Under the pieces are notes generated by a model, which worked only from the letters and a program-made list of their open reading frames with translations, was not told where the DNA came from and did not search any database. From DAOTXL01 sp034435455 (GTDB lineage: Bacteria; Chloroflexota; Anaerolineae; JAAYZQ01): a stretch of DNA of 59,422 bases. The stretch lies in NCBI GenBank assembly GCA_034435455.1, contig DAOTXL010000010.1, positions 1 to 59,422 on the forward strand. The letters are read 5' to 3'. Below are positions 6,806-15,856 of the stretch, piece after piece; positions within the stretch are counted from its first letter, which is position 1, and each line of letters begins with the position of its first letter. Position numbers and translations under genes: made by a program.

Positions 6806-7810
6806 ATGTATCAGGACCTGAAGCCGGGCACCCTGTTGCGCGATCGTTACGAGATCCTGGGCCTCATCGGCCGGGGAGGCATGGGGGCGGTGTACAAAGC
6901 CGCCGACCGCCGCCTGCCCGGCCGCATCTGCGCCATCAAGGAGATCTGGCCGCCACCCGGCATCGGTCCCCAGGCCCTGGCCCAGGCCCGGCAGCAGTTC
7001 CTGCGGGAAGCCAGCACCTTGGCCCGGCTGGACCACCCCAACCTGCCCAAGGTATCTGACTATTTCACCTCGGCGCCCCCCGGCGGCGACCCGGAGGCCA
7101 GCCGTGACTACCTGGTCATGGATTACGTCCCCGGCCAGGACCTCCACCAGGTGGTGCAGCAGGCACGCCGGGAAAATCGGTTTCTGGATGAGCAGGAGGT
7201 GCTGCCCTGGATGGCCCAACTGGGCGATGCCCTGGCCTACCTGCACCGCCAGGACCCGCCGGTGCTCCACCGCGACATCAAGCCGGCCAACGTCAAGCTG
7301 ACCCCCGACGGGCGCATCAAGCTGGTGGATTTCGGGCTGGTCAAGCCCCTCGACCCCATGGACCCCAAGACCGTTACCGGGCTGCGGGGCATCGGCTCGT
7401 TGCCCTACACCCCCATTGAGCAGTATGCTGGCGAGTTGGGCCATACCGGAACCGCCAGCGACCTGTACAGCCTGGGGGCCACCCTGTACCACCTGTTGAC
7501 CGGCTGCCCGCCGGCCAGCGCCCAGGAGCGCTTCCTGGACCCCAAGGCTCTGCTGCCGCCCCGCCAGGTGAACCCGGCCATCTCCCCTGCCGTCGAGCGG
7601 GCGATCCTGGCCGCCCTGGCCCTGCACCCCAGGGATCGCCCCCCCTCGGTGGCGGCCTGGTGCAAAATGCTCCTGGGCGATGCGGCGACCACGACGATGG
7701 GGGTCCATCCCCACGGGGGAGGGTGGGGCCAGGCGCTGCGGGAGAACTGGTGGCTGCTGCTCCTCGCCCTGGCCACCCTCGCCACCGCCGTTTGGCTCAC
7801 CTTCCGGTAG
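6806..7810 (+). CDS. Membrane-anchored Ser/Thr protein kinase (PknB-like)
   Basis: 334 residues with a complete Hanks-type kinase domain. The glycine loop GRGGMGAVY is at 22-30, ATP lysine K45, helix-C glutamate E68, HRDIKPAN with catalytic D157 and N162, and DFG at 175-177. A single hydrophobic segment (about 316-333) at the extreme C-terminus anchors it to the membrane with almost nothing outside, so there is no sensor domain. It starts 8 bp after cdd. Plausible partners are the FHA-domain regulator at 21165-21809, since FHA binds phosphothreonine, but the link is inferred. A hairpin follows the stop codon. Confidence 0.93.
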   Translation: MYQDLKPGTLLRDRYEILGLIGRGGMGAVYKAADRRLPGRICAIKEIWPPPGIGPQALAQARQQFLREASTLARLDHPNLPKVSDYFTSAPPGGDPEASRDYLVMDYVPGQDLHQVVQQARRENRFLDEQEVLPWMAQLGDALAYLHRQDPPVLHRDIKPANVKLTPDGRIKLVDFGLVKPLDPMDPKTVTGLRGIGSLPYTPIEQYAGELGHTGTASDLYSLGATLYHLLTGCPPASAQERFLDPKALLPPRQVNPAISPAVERAILAALALHPRDRPPSVAAWCKMLLGDAATTTMGVHPHGGGWGQALRENWWLLLLALATLATAVWLTFR

Positions 7811-7813
7811 CCC

Positions 7814-7832
7814 GGCAGGTGGAAAACCTGCC
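7814..7832 (+). terminator. Hairpin after the kinase gene
   Basis: A perfect 7-bp stem (7814-7820 with 7826-7832) with a GGAAA loop lies 3 bp after the kinase stop. There is no T-tract, so termination is uncertain. Its arms resemble the inverted repeat after the tRNA, so it may be a repetitive palindrome. Confidence 0.35.
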
Positions 7833-7844
7833 CTGCGGCTGCAA

Positions 7845-7873
7845 TTGACGAATGTCCGCTTTACGGGTATAAT
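7845..7873 (+). promoter_or_regulatory. Promoter of tRNA-Val
   Basis: TTGACG (7845-7850), 17 bp and perfect TATAAT (7868-7873) end 12 bp before the tRNA. Confidence 0.88.
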
Positions 7874-7885
7874 TTCCCCCGCTAT

Positions 7886-7961
7886 GGGCGAATAGCTCAA
7901 CCGGGAGAGCGCTTCCCTTACAAGGAAGAGGTCACAGGTTCGAACCCTGTTTCGCCCACCA
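7886..7961 (+). tRNA. tRNA-Val (anticodon TAC)
   Basis: A full cloverleaf with acceptor GGGCGAA/TTCGCCC, D arm GCTC/GAGC, anticodon stem CTTCC/GGAAG around the loop CTTACAA, T arm with GTTCGAAC, discriminator A and an encoded CCA. Anticodon TAC reads valine codons. Confidence 0.97.
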
Positions 7962-7967
7962 GATCGT

Positions 7968-8002
7968 AGACCTGGCAAGGTTTTGGAGAACCTGTCAGGT
8001 CT
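7968..8002 (+). repeat. Inverted repeat after tRNA-Val
   Basis: AGACCTG and CAGGTCT arms, with inner GGTT/AACC, form a long imperfect hairpin directly after the tRNA. It may terminate the tRNA transcript, but no T-run follows. The core (ACCTG with a GGTTTT or GGAAAA-type loop) echoes 7814-7832, suggesting copies of one small palindromic repeat. Confidence 0.45.
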
Positions 8003-8026
8003 ATACTAACCCTTGACGAGTTACCT

Positions 8027-11000
8027 ATGCCAGAATCAACGATAGGCAGGGGCCGGGAGGCGATCCATGAGGCAGCATCCAGGCTGGTCCTCGTTGCCAT
8101 CCTGGTCGCGGGTGGGGCCTTTCGCCTCTATAACGTCAACTGGGACAAGGGGACGTATCACATCCACCCTGACGAGCGGCACATGGCCATGGTCATCACG
8201 GCCATCCAGTGGCCGGATAGCCTGGCCGGGTATTTTGACACCGGTCACTCTCCCCTCAACCCCCGCAATGTGAACATGGTCTATTTCTACGGCACGCTGC
8301 CCTTGTTCCTGACCAAGTTCGTGGCCACAGCACTGAGCCCGCAGGGCCGGCCCAATGCCGGCGCCATTAGCTTTGACGAATTTGTGTTGTCCATTCTGGC
8401 CATGGTATTGTCAGGACTCGTGGTGGGGTTTCTGGTGCAGTCATTCCGCAAGGACGGCTCCCGGAGGGGCCGGTTGTGGGCTATGTTGCCGGTCATACTC
8501 CTCTTTCTGCTGATAGCGGGTGGTTGGCTGGGTGTGATGCGCTATGCGAAAAGTCAGGGCGGGCTGACCGGCTACAATCAAATCCATCTGGTGGGCCGTG
8601 TGCTATCGGCCTTGTTTGACCTGGGATCGGTGCTGCTCCTGTTCTATCTGGCTCGCCGCCTGTTCGACCGGCGGGTGGGGTTGCTGGCTTCGGCCCTGTT
8701 GGCCCTGACGGTGCTGAACATCCAGGGCTCCCACTATTTTGCCGTGGACACCTTTCTCACCTTTTTCGTCCTGCTGACGTTGTGGTTCACCCTCGACGTG
8801 GCCGAAGGCCGGGGGTGGCCGGCTTACCTGGCGGTGGGGCTCGGCCTGGGCCTGACGCTGGCCTGCAAGGTGAGCGTTTTCCTGCTGGTCGTGGTTGTGG
8901 CTCTGGGCGCCTGGCTCCGCGTGAGGCAGCGCGTCGCTGCCGGTCAGCAGCTCGGCGACGCCCTGACACGGGCGATCCTGGGCCTGATCCTGGCAGCCAT
9001 TGTGGCCGTGGCCGTCTTTCGCCTGGCCCAGCCCTATGCTTGGGCCGGCCCCCACTATACCGACTGGGACACCCTGCCCGAACCGTGGGGGGAGCGGTTG
9101 CGGCTCTTTCAGCAGATGCCGGAGCCGATCCGGGCCGTACTGATGCCCAATCCGCAGTGGATTGCCGACATCGTTTCGGCCGGGGCGCAGCAGACGGGCG
9201 AGGTCGATATGCCCTGGGGCCGGCAGTGGACCGGGCGCACACCGTGGCTCTGGCCGCTCGAAAATATGGTCGTGTGGAGCCTGGGGGTGCCACTGGGGGT
9301 GGCTGCCTGGCTGGGCGTGGCGCTGGTCACCTGGCAACTGATCCAGGCCTGGCGTCGCCGTGCCGGCAAACTCCTCCCCGGTCCTCGGCCCCTGCTCCTG
9401 CTGCCATTGGCCTGGGTGCTGTTGACCTTTGCCTGGCAGGGGATGCAGTTCGTCAAATCGGTGCGCTACTTCCTGCCCATCCATCCCTACCTGGCCATGT
9501 TCGCCGCTGGCCTGGTGGTCAGCGCCTGGGACCGGGCCGGGAAACGGGGCCGTGGATGGCGGGTAGCAGCCGGGGCGGTGGCCGGGATCGTGTTGTTCGG
9601 TACGCTGGCCTGGGCACTGGCCTTTATTCAGATCTACCGCCATCCGGTGACCCGCGTCCAGGCCACGCGCTGGATGTACGACCACATCGAGACGGCGGCC
9701 ACGTTATACTACCATACCTCCGACGGTCAGAGCGGCAAGCTGCAACTTCCGTTGCCCGCCGAGCACCGCTACCAGGAGAACGGCGAGTGGCTCTCCACGC
9801 CCTTTACGCCGCCCCATGACCTGATCGCCGACCAGGTGGTGATGAACAACCTCACCGGTGCCGACGGGCCGAGCCAGGGCGCTTTTGAGGTGCGCATCAC
9901 TGCGGTTGAAGAGGACCAGGCGCCGATAGCCGACGCGGTGCTCGAGGCGACCTTTGGCGGCGACGGCGGCCGGCGCCACCTCCTCGACCTGCCTGACGTG
10001 CTACTGAAGGGGGGGCAGACCTATCTGTTCCAGAGCCGGCCCTTGCGCGGCGCGCCGCTGATCAGCCAGGGATCGGCCATCGCCAACGAGCATTTTGACG
10101 ACCCCCTGCCATTTGACATGGACGGCCGCATCGCCTTTGGTTCAGGGCCGTATCGCGGCCTGCAATTGACCCTGTACGACGAGGACACGCCGGAAAAGCT
10201 GGAAAATCTGCTCGATCTGCTGGACCAGGCCGATTACATCTGTATGAGCAGCGGTCGGCTGTGGCAATCGATCCCCCGCCTGCCGATGCGCTATCCGGTG
10301 ACCACTCGCTACTATCAGCTCCTCTTTGCAGGAAAACTCGGCTTTGAAAAGGCAGCCGAGTTCCATTCCTACCCGCGCCTGTTGGGCCTCGAATTCGATG
10401 ACACCTGGGCCGAGGAACAGTTCACCGTCTACGACCATCCTAAGGTGCTGATCTACCGCAAGACGGCCGACTATGACCGGGAGCGGGTGCAGGCCCTGTT
10501 GACCGAGGGGGTCGAGTGGGACCAGATCGCCTACGGGCTCAATCCGCGCGACGTGCCCAAGTGGCGGCGCGAGCAGGAGCGCCAGGCGCGGGAAGCCGAA
10601 CGCTACGCCCGCCATCAAGACCGCTGGCAGCGCACCATCGAGCGGACCAACGGCCTGCTGCTGACCGACGAGCAGCGGCAGGTGCAGGAGGAAGGCGGCA
10701 CGTGGGTTTTTCTTTTCAACCGCAACAGCTTCCCCAACCGCTGGCCCACCCTCTCCTGGCTGGCCCTCCTGGGGGTGGTGGGGCTGGCGGCGCTGCCGCT
10801 AACCCTCGCCATCTTTTGCCGCCTGCCCGACCGGGGCTACATCCTGGCCCGGCCGCTAGGGGTGTTGCTGCTGAGCTGGCTGTCGTGGATGCTGACCAAC
10901 CTGACGCCGCTGCACTACAGCCGGGGCACCATCCTGCTGGCTTGGGGCCTGATTGCCTCTTGCTCCCTTGCCTCTTTGCTCCTGCCCGACCAGCGCCGTC

Positions 11001-13261
11001 GCCTGGTAGAGATATGGCGCACCCGGAAGCGCCTGATCCTGGCCAACGAAGCTCTGTTCCTGGCATTTTTTGCCCTTTTCTGGCTTATCCGCTGGGGCAA
11101 CCCCGACCTGTGGCACCCCTGGATGGGGGGCGAAAAGCCGATGGATTTCGCCTACCTCAATGCGGTCCTCAAGAGCACCGAGTTTCCGCCCTATGATCCG
11201 TGGTTTGCCGGCGGCTACCTGAACTACTACTACTTTGGGCAGGTGATGGTCGGCACCCTCATCAAGTTGATCGGCATTGTGCCCAATGTGGCCTACAATC
11301 TGGCCATCCCTACCTGGTTTGCCATGACGGCTATGGGGGCCTTTAGCGTTACCTACAATTTGGTTACCAGACGGGCCGGCAACAAGGCCGTTTTGTTCGG
11401 CCTGGTGGGGGCGCTGTTCGTCGCTGTGCTGGGCAATCTGGGCGAGGTGCACCTGCTGCTGCTCAAGGCCGCCGAGGGGGTGATGACCTCGTTCCAGAGC
11501 ACCATCCCCGGCCTGGTCGGGCTGGTGCGGCTGGTCGTCGGCTCGTTCGAGGTGATCTTTGGCGGGAAGGCGCTGCCCATTGCCATCAACGAGTGGTACT
11601 GGAACGCCAGCCGGGCCATCCCTGCTGCCCCCTACGAGTCGGTCATTACCGAGTTCCCCTTTTTCACCTTCCTGTATGCCGACCTGCACGCCCATCTCAT
11701 CGCCATGCCCCTGACGTTTTTATCCCTCTCGGTAGCTTTGGCCGTGGTGAAAGGGGCCAGGGACCAACGGGACTTCTCGTCCCCCATCTTTTGTCTCTTG
11801 CAACTTGTCACTTGGGGGCTGACCATCGGCGCCATGCGCACCACCAACACGTGGGATGTGCCGCCGCACCTGTTGGTGGCGCTGGGGGCGTTGGTCATCG
11901 GCGAAGTTGCCCGGCGCAAACGGCTGAGCTGGCGGCTGGTCGGCGCGGTGGCCTGGCAATTGGGCCTGCTCTTCCTGCTGAGTTGGCGGCTGCTCTACTG
12001 GCCCTTCTGGGCTTCCTATGCTCCGATCTATACCAGCATTGCCGTGTGGACCGGTTCGCGCACGGCGTTGTGGGCCTACCTGGTGGTCCATGGGCTGTTC
12101 CTGTTCCTCATGGTCAGCTATCTGTTCGCCCGGACGGTGAGCCGCCGGGAGCGCGACCCGCTGTTGCGCCGTCTGGTCCTCACCTTCCGCTACCGCCACG
12201 CTGCCGACCGCCTGGGCCGGGCAGCGCAGGTCGCCGGCGTGCGCGGCCTGCCGGTGGGGCGCCCGGTCTGGGTCGGGCTGACGGCCCTGGCGCTGATCGA
12301 GTTGGTGCTCCTGATGCCACGGCTGACCGGCTTCACCCGCGCCAACCCGGAGTGGGTGGCCCAGGGGGCCTATGCCTATCGTGGCCTGGTGGTCTTTGCC
12401 CTGGGTCTGCCGCTGGCGGTGCTGGGCCTGCTGTTCCTCTTCCGGCGGGGTCTGGAGCCGGAAGAGCGGCTGTGGACCTATCTGGTGCTGCTGGGGCTGG
12501 CCATGAGCCTGGGCGTGGAGGTGATCGTCCTGCAGGGCGACATCGGGCGGATGAATACGGTCTTTAAATTCTATCTGCAGGTGTGGCTGATGTGGGGGGT
12601 GGCGGCGGCGGCAGCCCTGGCCTGGACCTCGCCGCGCCTGGGGCGGTGGCGATCGGGCCAGGGGGGATGGGTGGGGATGTTGACCCTGCTGCTGGCCTGC
12701 GCTGCCCTCTATCCGCCCCTGGCCACCTCGGCCAAGGTGCGCGACCGCTTCGACCCGGGGCTGGGGCCGGGGCTGGACGGCTGGGCCTACATGCAGACGG
12801 CGCACTACCACGACCCCAACGATGCCCAGTATGACCTGAAGTGGGACCTGGAGGCCATCCGCTGGCTGACCGAGAATGTAATCGGCTCGCCGGTCATCCT
12901 GGAGGGCAACACGGTGGAGTACCGCTGGGGGTCGCGCTATAGCATCAACACCGGGCTGCCGACGGTGCTGGGCTGGAACTGGCATCAGCGCCAACAGCGG
13001 GGCCCCATCGGCGATGAGGAGGTGCGGCAACGGCTGGCCGACATCACCACCCTCTACGACACCCCCTTCCCTTTGTTGGCCGAAGAACTGCTGCGCCAAT
13101 ATCGGGTGCGCTACATCATCGTCGGGCCGCTGGAGCGGGCTTATTATCAGCCGTTGGGCCTGGCCAAGTTCGAGGAGATGGCGGCTGAAGGCACGCTGCG
13201 CGTCGTCTTTCGCAATGAAGGGGTGACGATTTACGAAAGGGTGGGGGAACTCGGCAAATAG
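8027..13261 (+). CDS. Giant membrane protein: GT-C glycosyltransferase-like half fused to DUF2298 (Chlor_Arch_YYY)
   Basis: 1744 residues. The N-terminal half (about 20-560) looks like a GT-C/ArnT-type transferase: many helices and an early extracytoplasmic acidic motif HPDERH (D49-E50), the usual position of the GT39 catalytic aspartate. Residues about 570-890 are a soluble, mostly extracytoplasmic insert with helix-rich charged stretches. From about 905 the sequence matches DUF2298 proteins of Chloroflexota and Archaea, with RLPDRGY and the hallmark GGEKPMDFAYLN, FPPYDPW and YYYFG. The second half is clearly paralogous to the next gene. ATG 8027 has only a weak ribosome site. It heads a four-gene same-strand run. 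Glycan or lipid-sugar transfer at the membrane is a family-level inference; the substrate is unknown. Confidence 0.85.
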   Translation: MPESTIGRGREAIHEAASRLVLVAILVAGGAFRLYNVNWDKGTYHIHPDERHMAMVITAIQWPDSLAGYFDTGHSPLNPRNVNMVYFYGTLPLFLTKFVATALSPQGRPNAGAISFDEFVLSILAMVLSGLVVGFLVQSFRKDGSRRGRLWAMLPVILLFLLIAGGWLGVMRYAKSQGGLTGYNQIHLVGRVLSALFDLGSVLLLFYLARRLFDRRVGLLASALLALTVLNIQGSHYFAVDTFLTFFVLLTLWFTLDVAEGRGWPAYLAVGLGLGLTLACKVSVFLLVVVVALGAWLRVRQRVAAGQQLGDALTRAILGLILAAIVAVAVFRLAQPYAWAGPHYTDWDTLPEPWGERLRLFQQMPEPIRAVLMPNPQWIADIVSAGAQQTGEVDMPWGRQWTGRTPWLWPLENMVVWSLGVPLGVAAWLGVALVTWQLIQAWRRRAGKLLPGPRPLLLLPLAWVLLTFAWQGMQFVKSVRYFLPIHPYLAMFAAGLVVSAWDRAGKRGRGWRVAAGAVAGIVLFGTLAWALAFIQIYRHPVTRVQATRWMYDHIETAATLYYHTSDGQSGKLQLPLPAEHRYQENGEWLSTPFTPPHDLIADQVVMNNLTGADGPSQGAFEVRITAVEEDQAPIADAVLEATFGGDGGRRHLLDLPDVLLKGGQTYLFQSRPLRGAPLISQGSAIANEHFDDPLPFDMDGRIAFGSGPYRGLQLTLYDEDTPEKLENLLDLLDQADYICMSSGRLWQSIPRLPMRYPVTTRYYQLLFAGKLGFEKAAEFHSYPRLLGLEFDDTWAEEQFTVYDHPKVLIYRKTADYDRERVQALLTEGVEWDQIAYGLNPRDVPKWRREQERQAREAERYARHQDRWQRTIERTNGLLLTDEQRQVQEEGGTWVFLFNRNSFPNRWPTLSWLALLGVVGLAALPLTLAIFCRLPDRGYILARPLGVLLLSWLSWMLTNLTPLHYSRGTILLAWGLIASCSLASLLLPDQRRRLVEIWRTRKRLILANEALFLAFFALFWLIRWGNPDLWHPWMGGEKPMDFAYLNAVLKSTEFPPYDPWFAGGYLNYYYFGQVMVGTLIKLIGIVPNVAYNLAIPTWFAMTAMGAFSVTYNLVTRRAGNKAVLFGLVGALFVAVLGNLGEVHLLLLKAAEGVMTSFQSTIPGLVGLVRLVVGSFEVIFGGKALPIAINEWYWNASRAIPAAPYESVITEFPFFTFLYADLHAHLIAMPLTFLSLSVALAVVKGARDQRDFSSPIFCLLQLVTWGLTIGAMRTTNTWDVPPHLLVALGALVIGEVARRKRLSWRLVGAVAWQLGLLFLLSWRLLYWPFWASYAPIYTSIAVWTGSRTALWAYLVVHGLFLFLMVSYLFARTVSRRERDPLLRRLVLTFRYRHAADRLGRAAQVAGVRGLPVGRPVWVGLTALALIELVLLMPRLTGFTRANPEWVAQGAYAYRGLVVFALGLPLAVLGLLFLFRRGLEPEERLWTYLVLLGLAMSLGVEVIVLQGDIGRMNTVFKFYLQVWLMWGVAAAAALAWTSPRLGRWRSGQGGWVGMLTLLLACAALYPPLATSAKVRDRFDPGLGPGLDGWAYMQTAHYHDPNDAQYDLKWDLEAIRWLTENVIGSPVILEGNTVEYRWGSRYSINTGLPTVLGWNWHQRQQRGPIGDEEVRQRLADITTLYDTPFPLLAEELLRQYRVRYIIVGPLERAYYQPLGLAKFEEMAAEGTLRVVFRNEGVTIYERVGELGK

Positions 13262-13279
13262 GCGAATGGGGGAAGAGCA

Positions 13280-15856
13280 GTGGGATCTGGCCATTGGTTC
13301 ATTGTTTATTGTAGAATTGTGCTTGTCTGGTGGCTGTGGCTGGAGGTGATGGGACTGGCGGCGCTGCCGCTGACCTATCGCTTTTTCCGGCGCCTGCCCG
13401 ACCGGGGCTATGCCTTCGCCCGCCCCCTGGGCCTGTTGCTGGTCAGTTATACCCTGTGGCTGGGCGGGTCGCTCGGCCTGTTGCGCAATAGCGTGGGAGG
13501 GGCGCTCTTTAGCCTGATCGCCGTCGCCGGGGCCTCGCTGGCCGTGTACCGGCGCGGGTGGCGCGAGGGGGAGCCGGGCCTGGGGGCCTGGCTGCGGACC
13601 CACAGGCGGTTGGTGCTGGCCGTGGAGTTGCTCTTTGCCGGGGCGCTCGGCCTCTGGGCGCTGCTGCGGGCCTACAGCCCCGAAATCATGACCGCCGGCG
13701 GCGAAAAGTTCATGGAGATCATGTACCTGAACAGCATTGCCCGCAGCGAATATTTCCCTCCCCACGATGCCTGGCTGAGTGGCTATGCCATCAGCTATTA
13801 CTATTTTGGCTATGTGATGATAGCCACCCTCACCCGTCTGTCGGGTTTCCCATCCCACCTGACCTTCAATGTTGGCCTGGCCAGCCTTTTTGCTCTGACC
13901 TGCACGGGGGCGTTTGGGCTGGTCTATAACCTGGTGCAGGGAAGCAGGAGGCAGGGGGCAGGCATCCGGTTCGGCTTCCTGGGGGCGGTCCTGGTCGCCG
14001 TCCTGGGCAATCTGGAGGGCTTTTTGGAGGTGCTCTATTCCGCCCGGCTGCTGCCGGCGGGGTTCTGGCGCTGGCTGGACATTCTGGAGATCAATGAGCC
14101 GTTTACCACGGCCAGGGTCAGCCTGATGCCCACGCGGAGCGGCTGGTGGTGGTGGCGGGCTTCGCGGGTGATCAATGACCTGGACCCGCTGGGCCAGAGC
14201 ATGGGCATCCAGCCGATTGACGAGTTCCCCGGCTTTAGCTTCCTGCTGGGCGACATGCACCCCCACGTGCTGGCGCTGCCGTTTGTGCTGCTGGCCCTGG
14301 CCATTGCCTTGAACACGCTGCGGGCCGGGGAGGTGGAGGGGGAGGAGCCGTGGTGGGGGCCGCTCAAGCGGCTGTCGCCATTGGTGCCGCTGTGCCTGGG
14401 GGCGTTGGGCTTTTTGAACACCTGGGACTTTCCCATCTATCTGCTGCTCTTTGGCGCGGCCTATGCCCTGGGGCGCCGGCAGCACGATGGGCGGCTCAGT
14501 TGGCCCTTTGTGCGCGACGTGGGCCTCACCGGCGTGGCGACAGGCATCCTGGGCGTGCTGCTCTACCTGCCGTTTTACATCGGCTTCCAGTCACAGGCCG
14601 GTGGACTGCTGCCGACCCTCTATGTGGGCACGCGCTTTCGACAGTATTTTGTCATGTTCGGGCCGTTTCTGGTAGCCATTGCCGGCCTGTTGACCCTGCT
14701 TGCCGTGCAGTTGAACAAGGAGGGAACCGGCCGGCGGCTGCCCGGCAGTTGGGCAGGCTGGACGGCGACGTTTCTGGGGCTGCCGCTGGGCCTCATGGTG
14801 CTGATTGTGCTGGGGATGGTCGTGACGCCGCAGGGCCGCGAGTTGCTGGAAAATATCCGCCGTGTCCCGGCTGTGTACGAAATTGTCGGCGACGAGCCGT
14901 GGCTGTCCTTGCTGGGCCGGCTCCTGCTGGTCAAGCTGCGCTACTGGGTGATGCCGCTCGTCGTGGCGGGGATGGCGGCGCTGGGGTGGGTGCTGTTACA
15001 ACGCCTTTCTCGCCCTTACCCCTGCCCTCCGGGAGGGAAAGGAGGGGCTGTTCCCTCACCCCAGAGGGAAGGGGGCGGCGAGGAGGGAGGAACCAGCCTC
15101 CAGTTCGCCCTGGTGTGCGCCGTTGGGGGGCTGCTGCTCACCCTCAGCGTCGAGTTCTTTTACCTGGTGGACAACTTTCGGGTGCGGATGAACACCATCT
15201 TCAAGTTCTACTTTCAGGGTTGGGTGCTGATGGCGGTGGCCAGCGCCTTTGCCGTTTACTGGCTCAGCCGGGCGGCATGGTCGGGAGGGGGCGGGCGACG
15301 CGGGCGGTGGCGCTGGCTGCGGCCGGCGTTTCTGGCCGCATTCTGGCTGTTGTTTGCCGCCGGGATGGTCTACCCCCTGCTGGGCAACATCAGCCGGGCG
15401 AACAATTTTGACCACACGCCCACCCTGGACGGCATCGCCTATCTGGCCCAAAGCCAGCCCGACGACTATGCGGCTATCAACTGGCTGAACGAACAGGTGG
15501 ACGGCGCGCCGGTTATCCTGGAGGCGCCGGGTACGGGTGGCAGTTCCTACGTGTACGAGGGGCGGGTCTCGGCGCTGACGGGCCTGCCCACCCTCCTGGG
15601 TTGGGCCGGACATGAGGGGCAGTGGCGCGGCAGTTACGACATCCAGAGCAGCCGCGAGCCGGACATTCAGACGATCTACAATACCCTCGACCCGCAGAGG
15701 GCCCAGGCTCTCCTGGAACAGTATGGGGTGACCTATGTCTATGTCGGGCTGCTGGAGCGCAGCGCATATGAGCGGCGGGGCCTGGAAAAGTTCGGGCGGT
15801 TTATGGAAGTGGTTTATCAGGAAGGGGCTGTGACGATCTATAAGATGAGGAAATGA
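13280..15856 (+). CDS. DUF2298 (Chlor_Arch_YYY) polytopic membrane protein
   Basis: 858 residues and roughly 18-20 hydrophobic helices. It shares with the C-terminal half of the preceding protein the motifs RRLPDRGY, GGEKFMEIMYLN, FPPHDAW and YYYFGYVM, so the two are paralogues, one fused to a transferase and one not. A low-complexity insert (residues about 577-605, encoded near 15010-15095) rich in Pro, Gly and Glu sits between membrane helices and reads like an intergenic repeat captured in frame. The start is GTG 13280, 18 bp after the previous stop; other non-ATG starts nearby are possible. Function is undetermined; a sugar-transfer role is likely by family and neighbours. It overlaps the next gene by ATGA. 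Confidence 0.82.
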   Translation: MGSGHWFIVYCRIVLVWWLWLEVMGLAALPLTYRFFRRLPDRGYAFARPLGLLLVSYTLWLGGSLGLLRNSVGGALFSLIAVAGASLAVYRRGWREGEPGLGAWLRTHRRLVLAVELLFAGALGLWALLRAYSPEIMTAGGEKFMEIMYLNSIARSEYFPPHDAWLSGYAISYYYFGYVMIATLTRLSGFPSHLTFNVGLASLFALTCTGAFGLVYNLVQGSRRQGAGIRFGFLGAVLVAVLGNLEGFLEVLYSARLLPAGFWRWLDILEINEPFTTARVSLMPTRSGWWWWRASRVINDLDPLGQSMGIQPIDEFPGFSFLLGDMHPHVLALPFVLLALAIALNTLRAGEVEGEEPWWGPLKRLSPLVPLCLGALGFLNTWDFPIYLLLFGAAYALGRRQHDGRLSWPFVRDVGLTGVATGILGVLLYLPFYIGFQSQAGGLLPTLYVGTRFRQYFVMFGPFLVAIAGLLTLLAVQLNKEGTGRRLPGSWAGWTATFLGLPLGLMVLIVLGMVVTPQGRELLENIRRVPAVYEIVGDEPWLSLLGRLLLVKLRYWVMPLVVAGMAALGWVLLQRLSRPYPCPPGGKGGAVPSPQREGGGEEGGTSLQFALVCAVGGLLLTLSVEFFYLVDNFRVRMNTIFKFYFQGWVLMAVASAFAVYWLSRAAWSGGGGRRGRWRWLRPAFLAAFWLLFAAGMVYPLLGNISRANNFDHTPTLDGIAYLAQSQPDDYAAINWLNEQVDGAPVILEAPGTGGSSYVYEGRVSALTGLPTLLGWAGHEGQWRGSYDIQSSREPDIQTIYNTLDPQRAQALLEQYGVTYVYVGLLERSAYERRGLEKFGRFMEVVYQEGAVTIYKMRK

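Noticed and set aside
11720..14485. Long minus-strand open frames (over 900 codons) opposite the giant membrane genes
   Set aside because: GC-rich shadow of the plus-strand DUF2298 genes; composition is Gln/Pro/Arg-rich without any domain.
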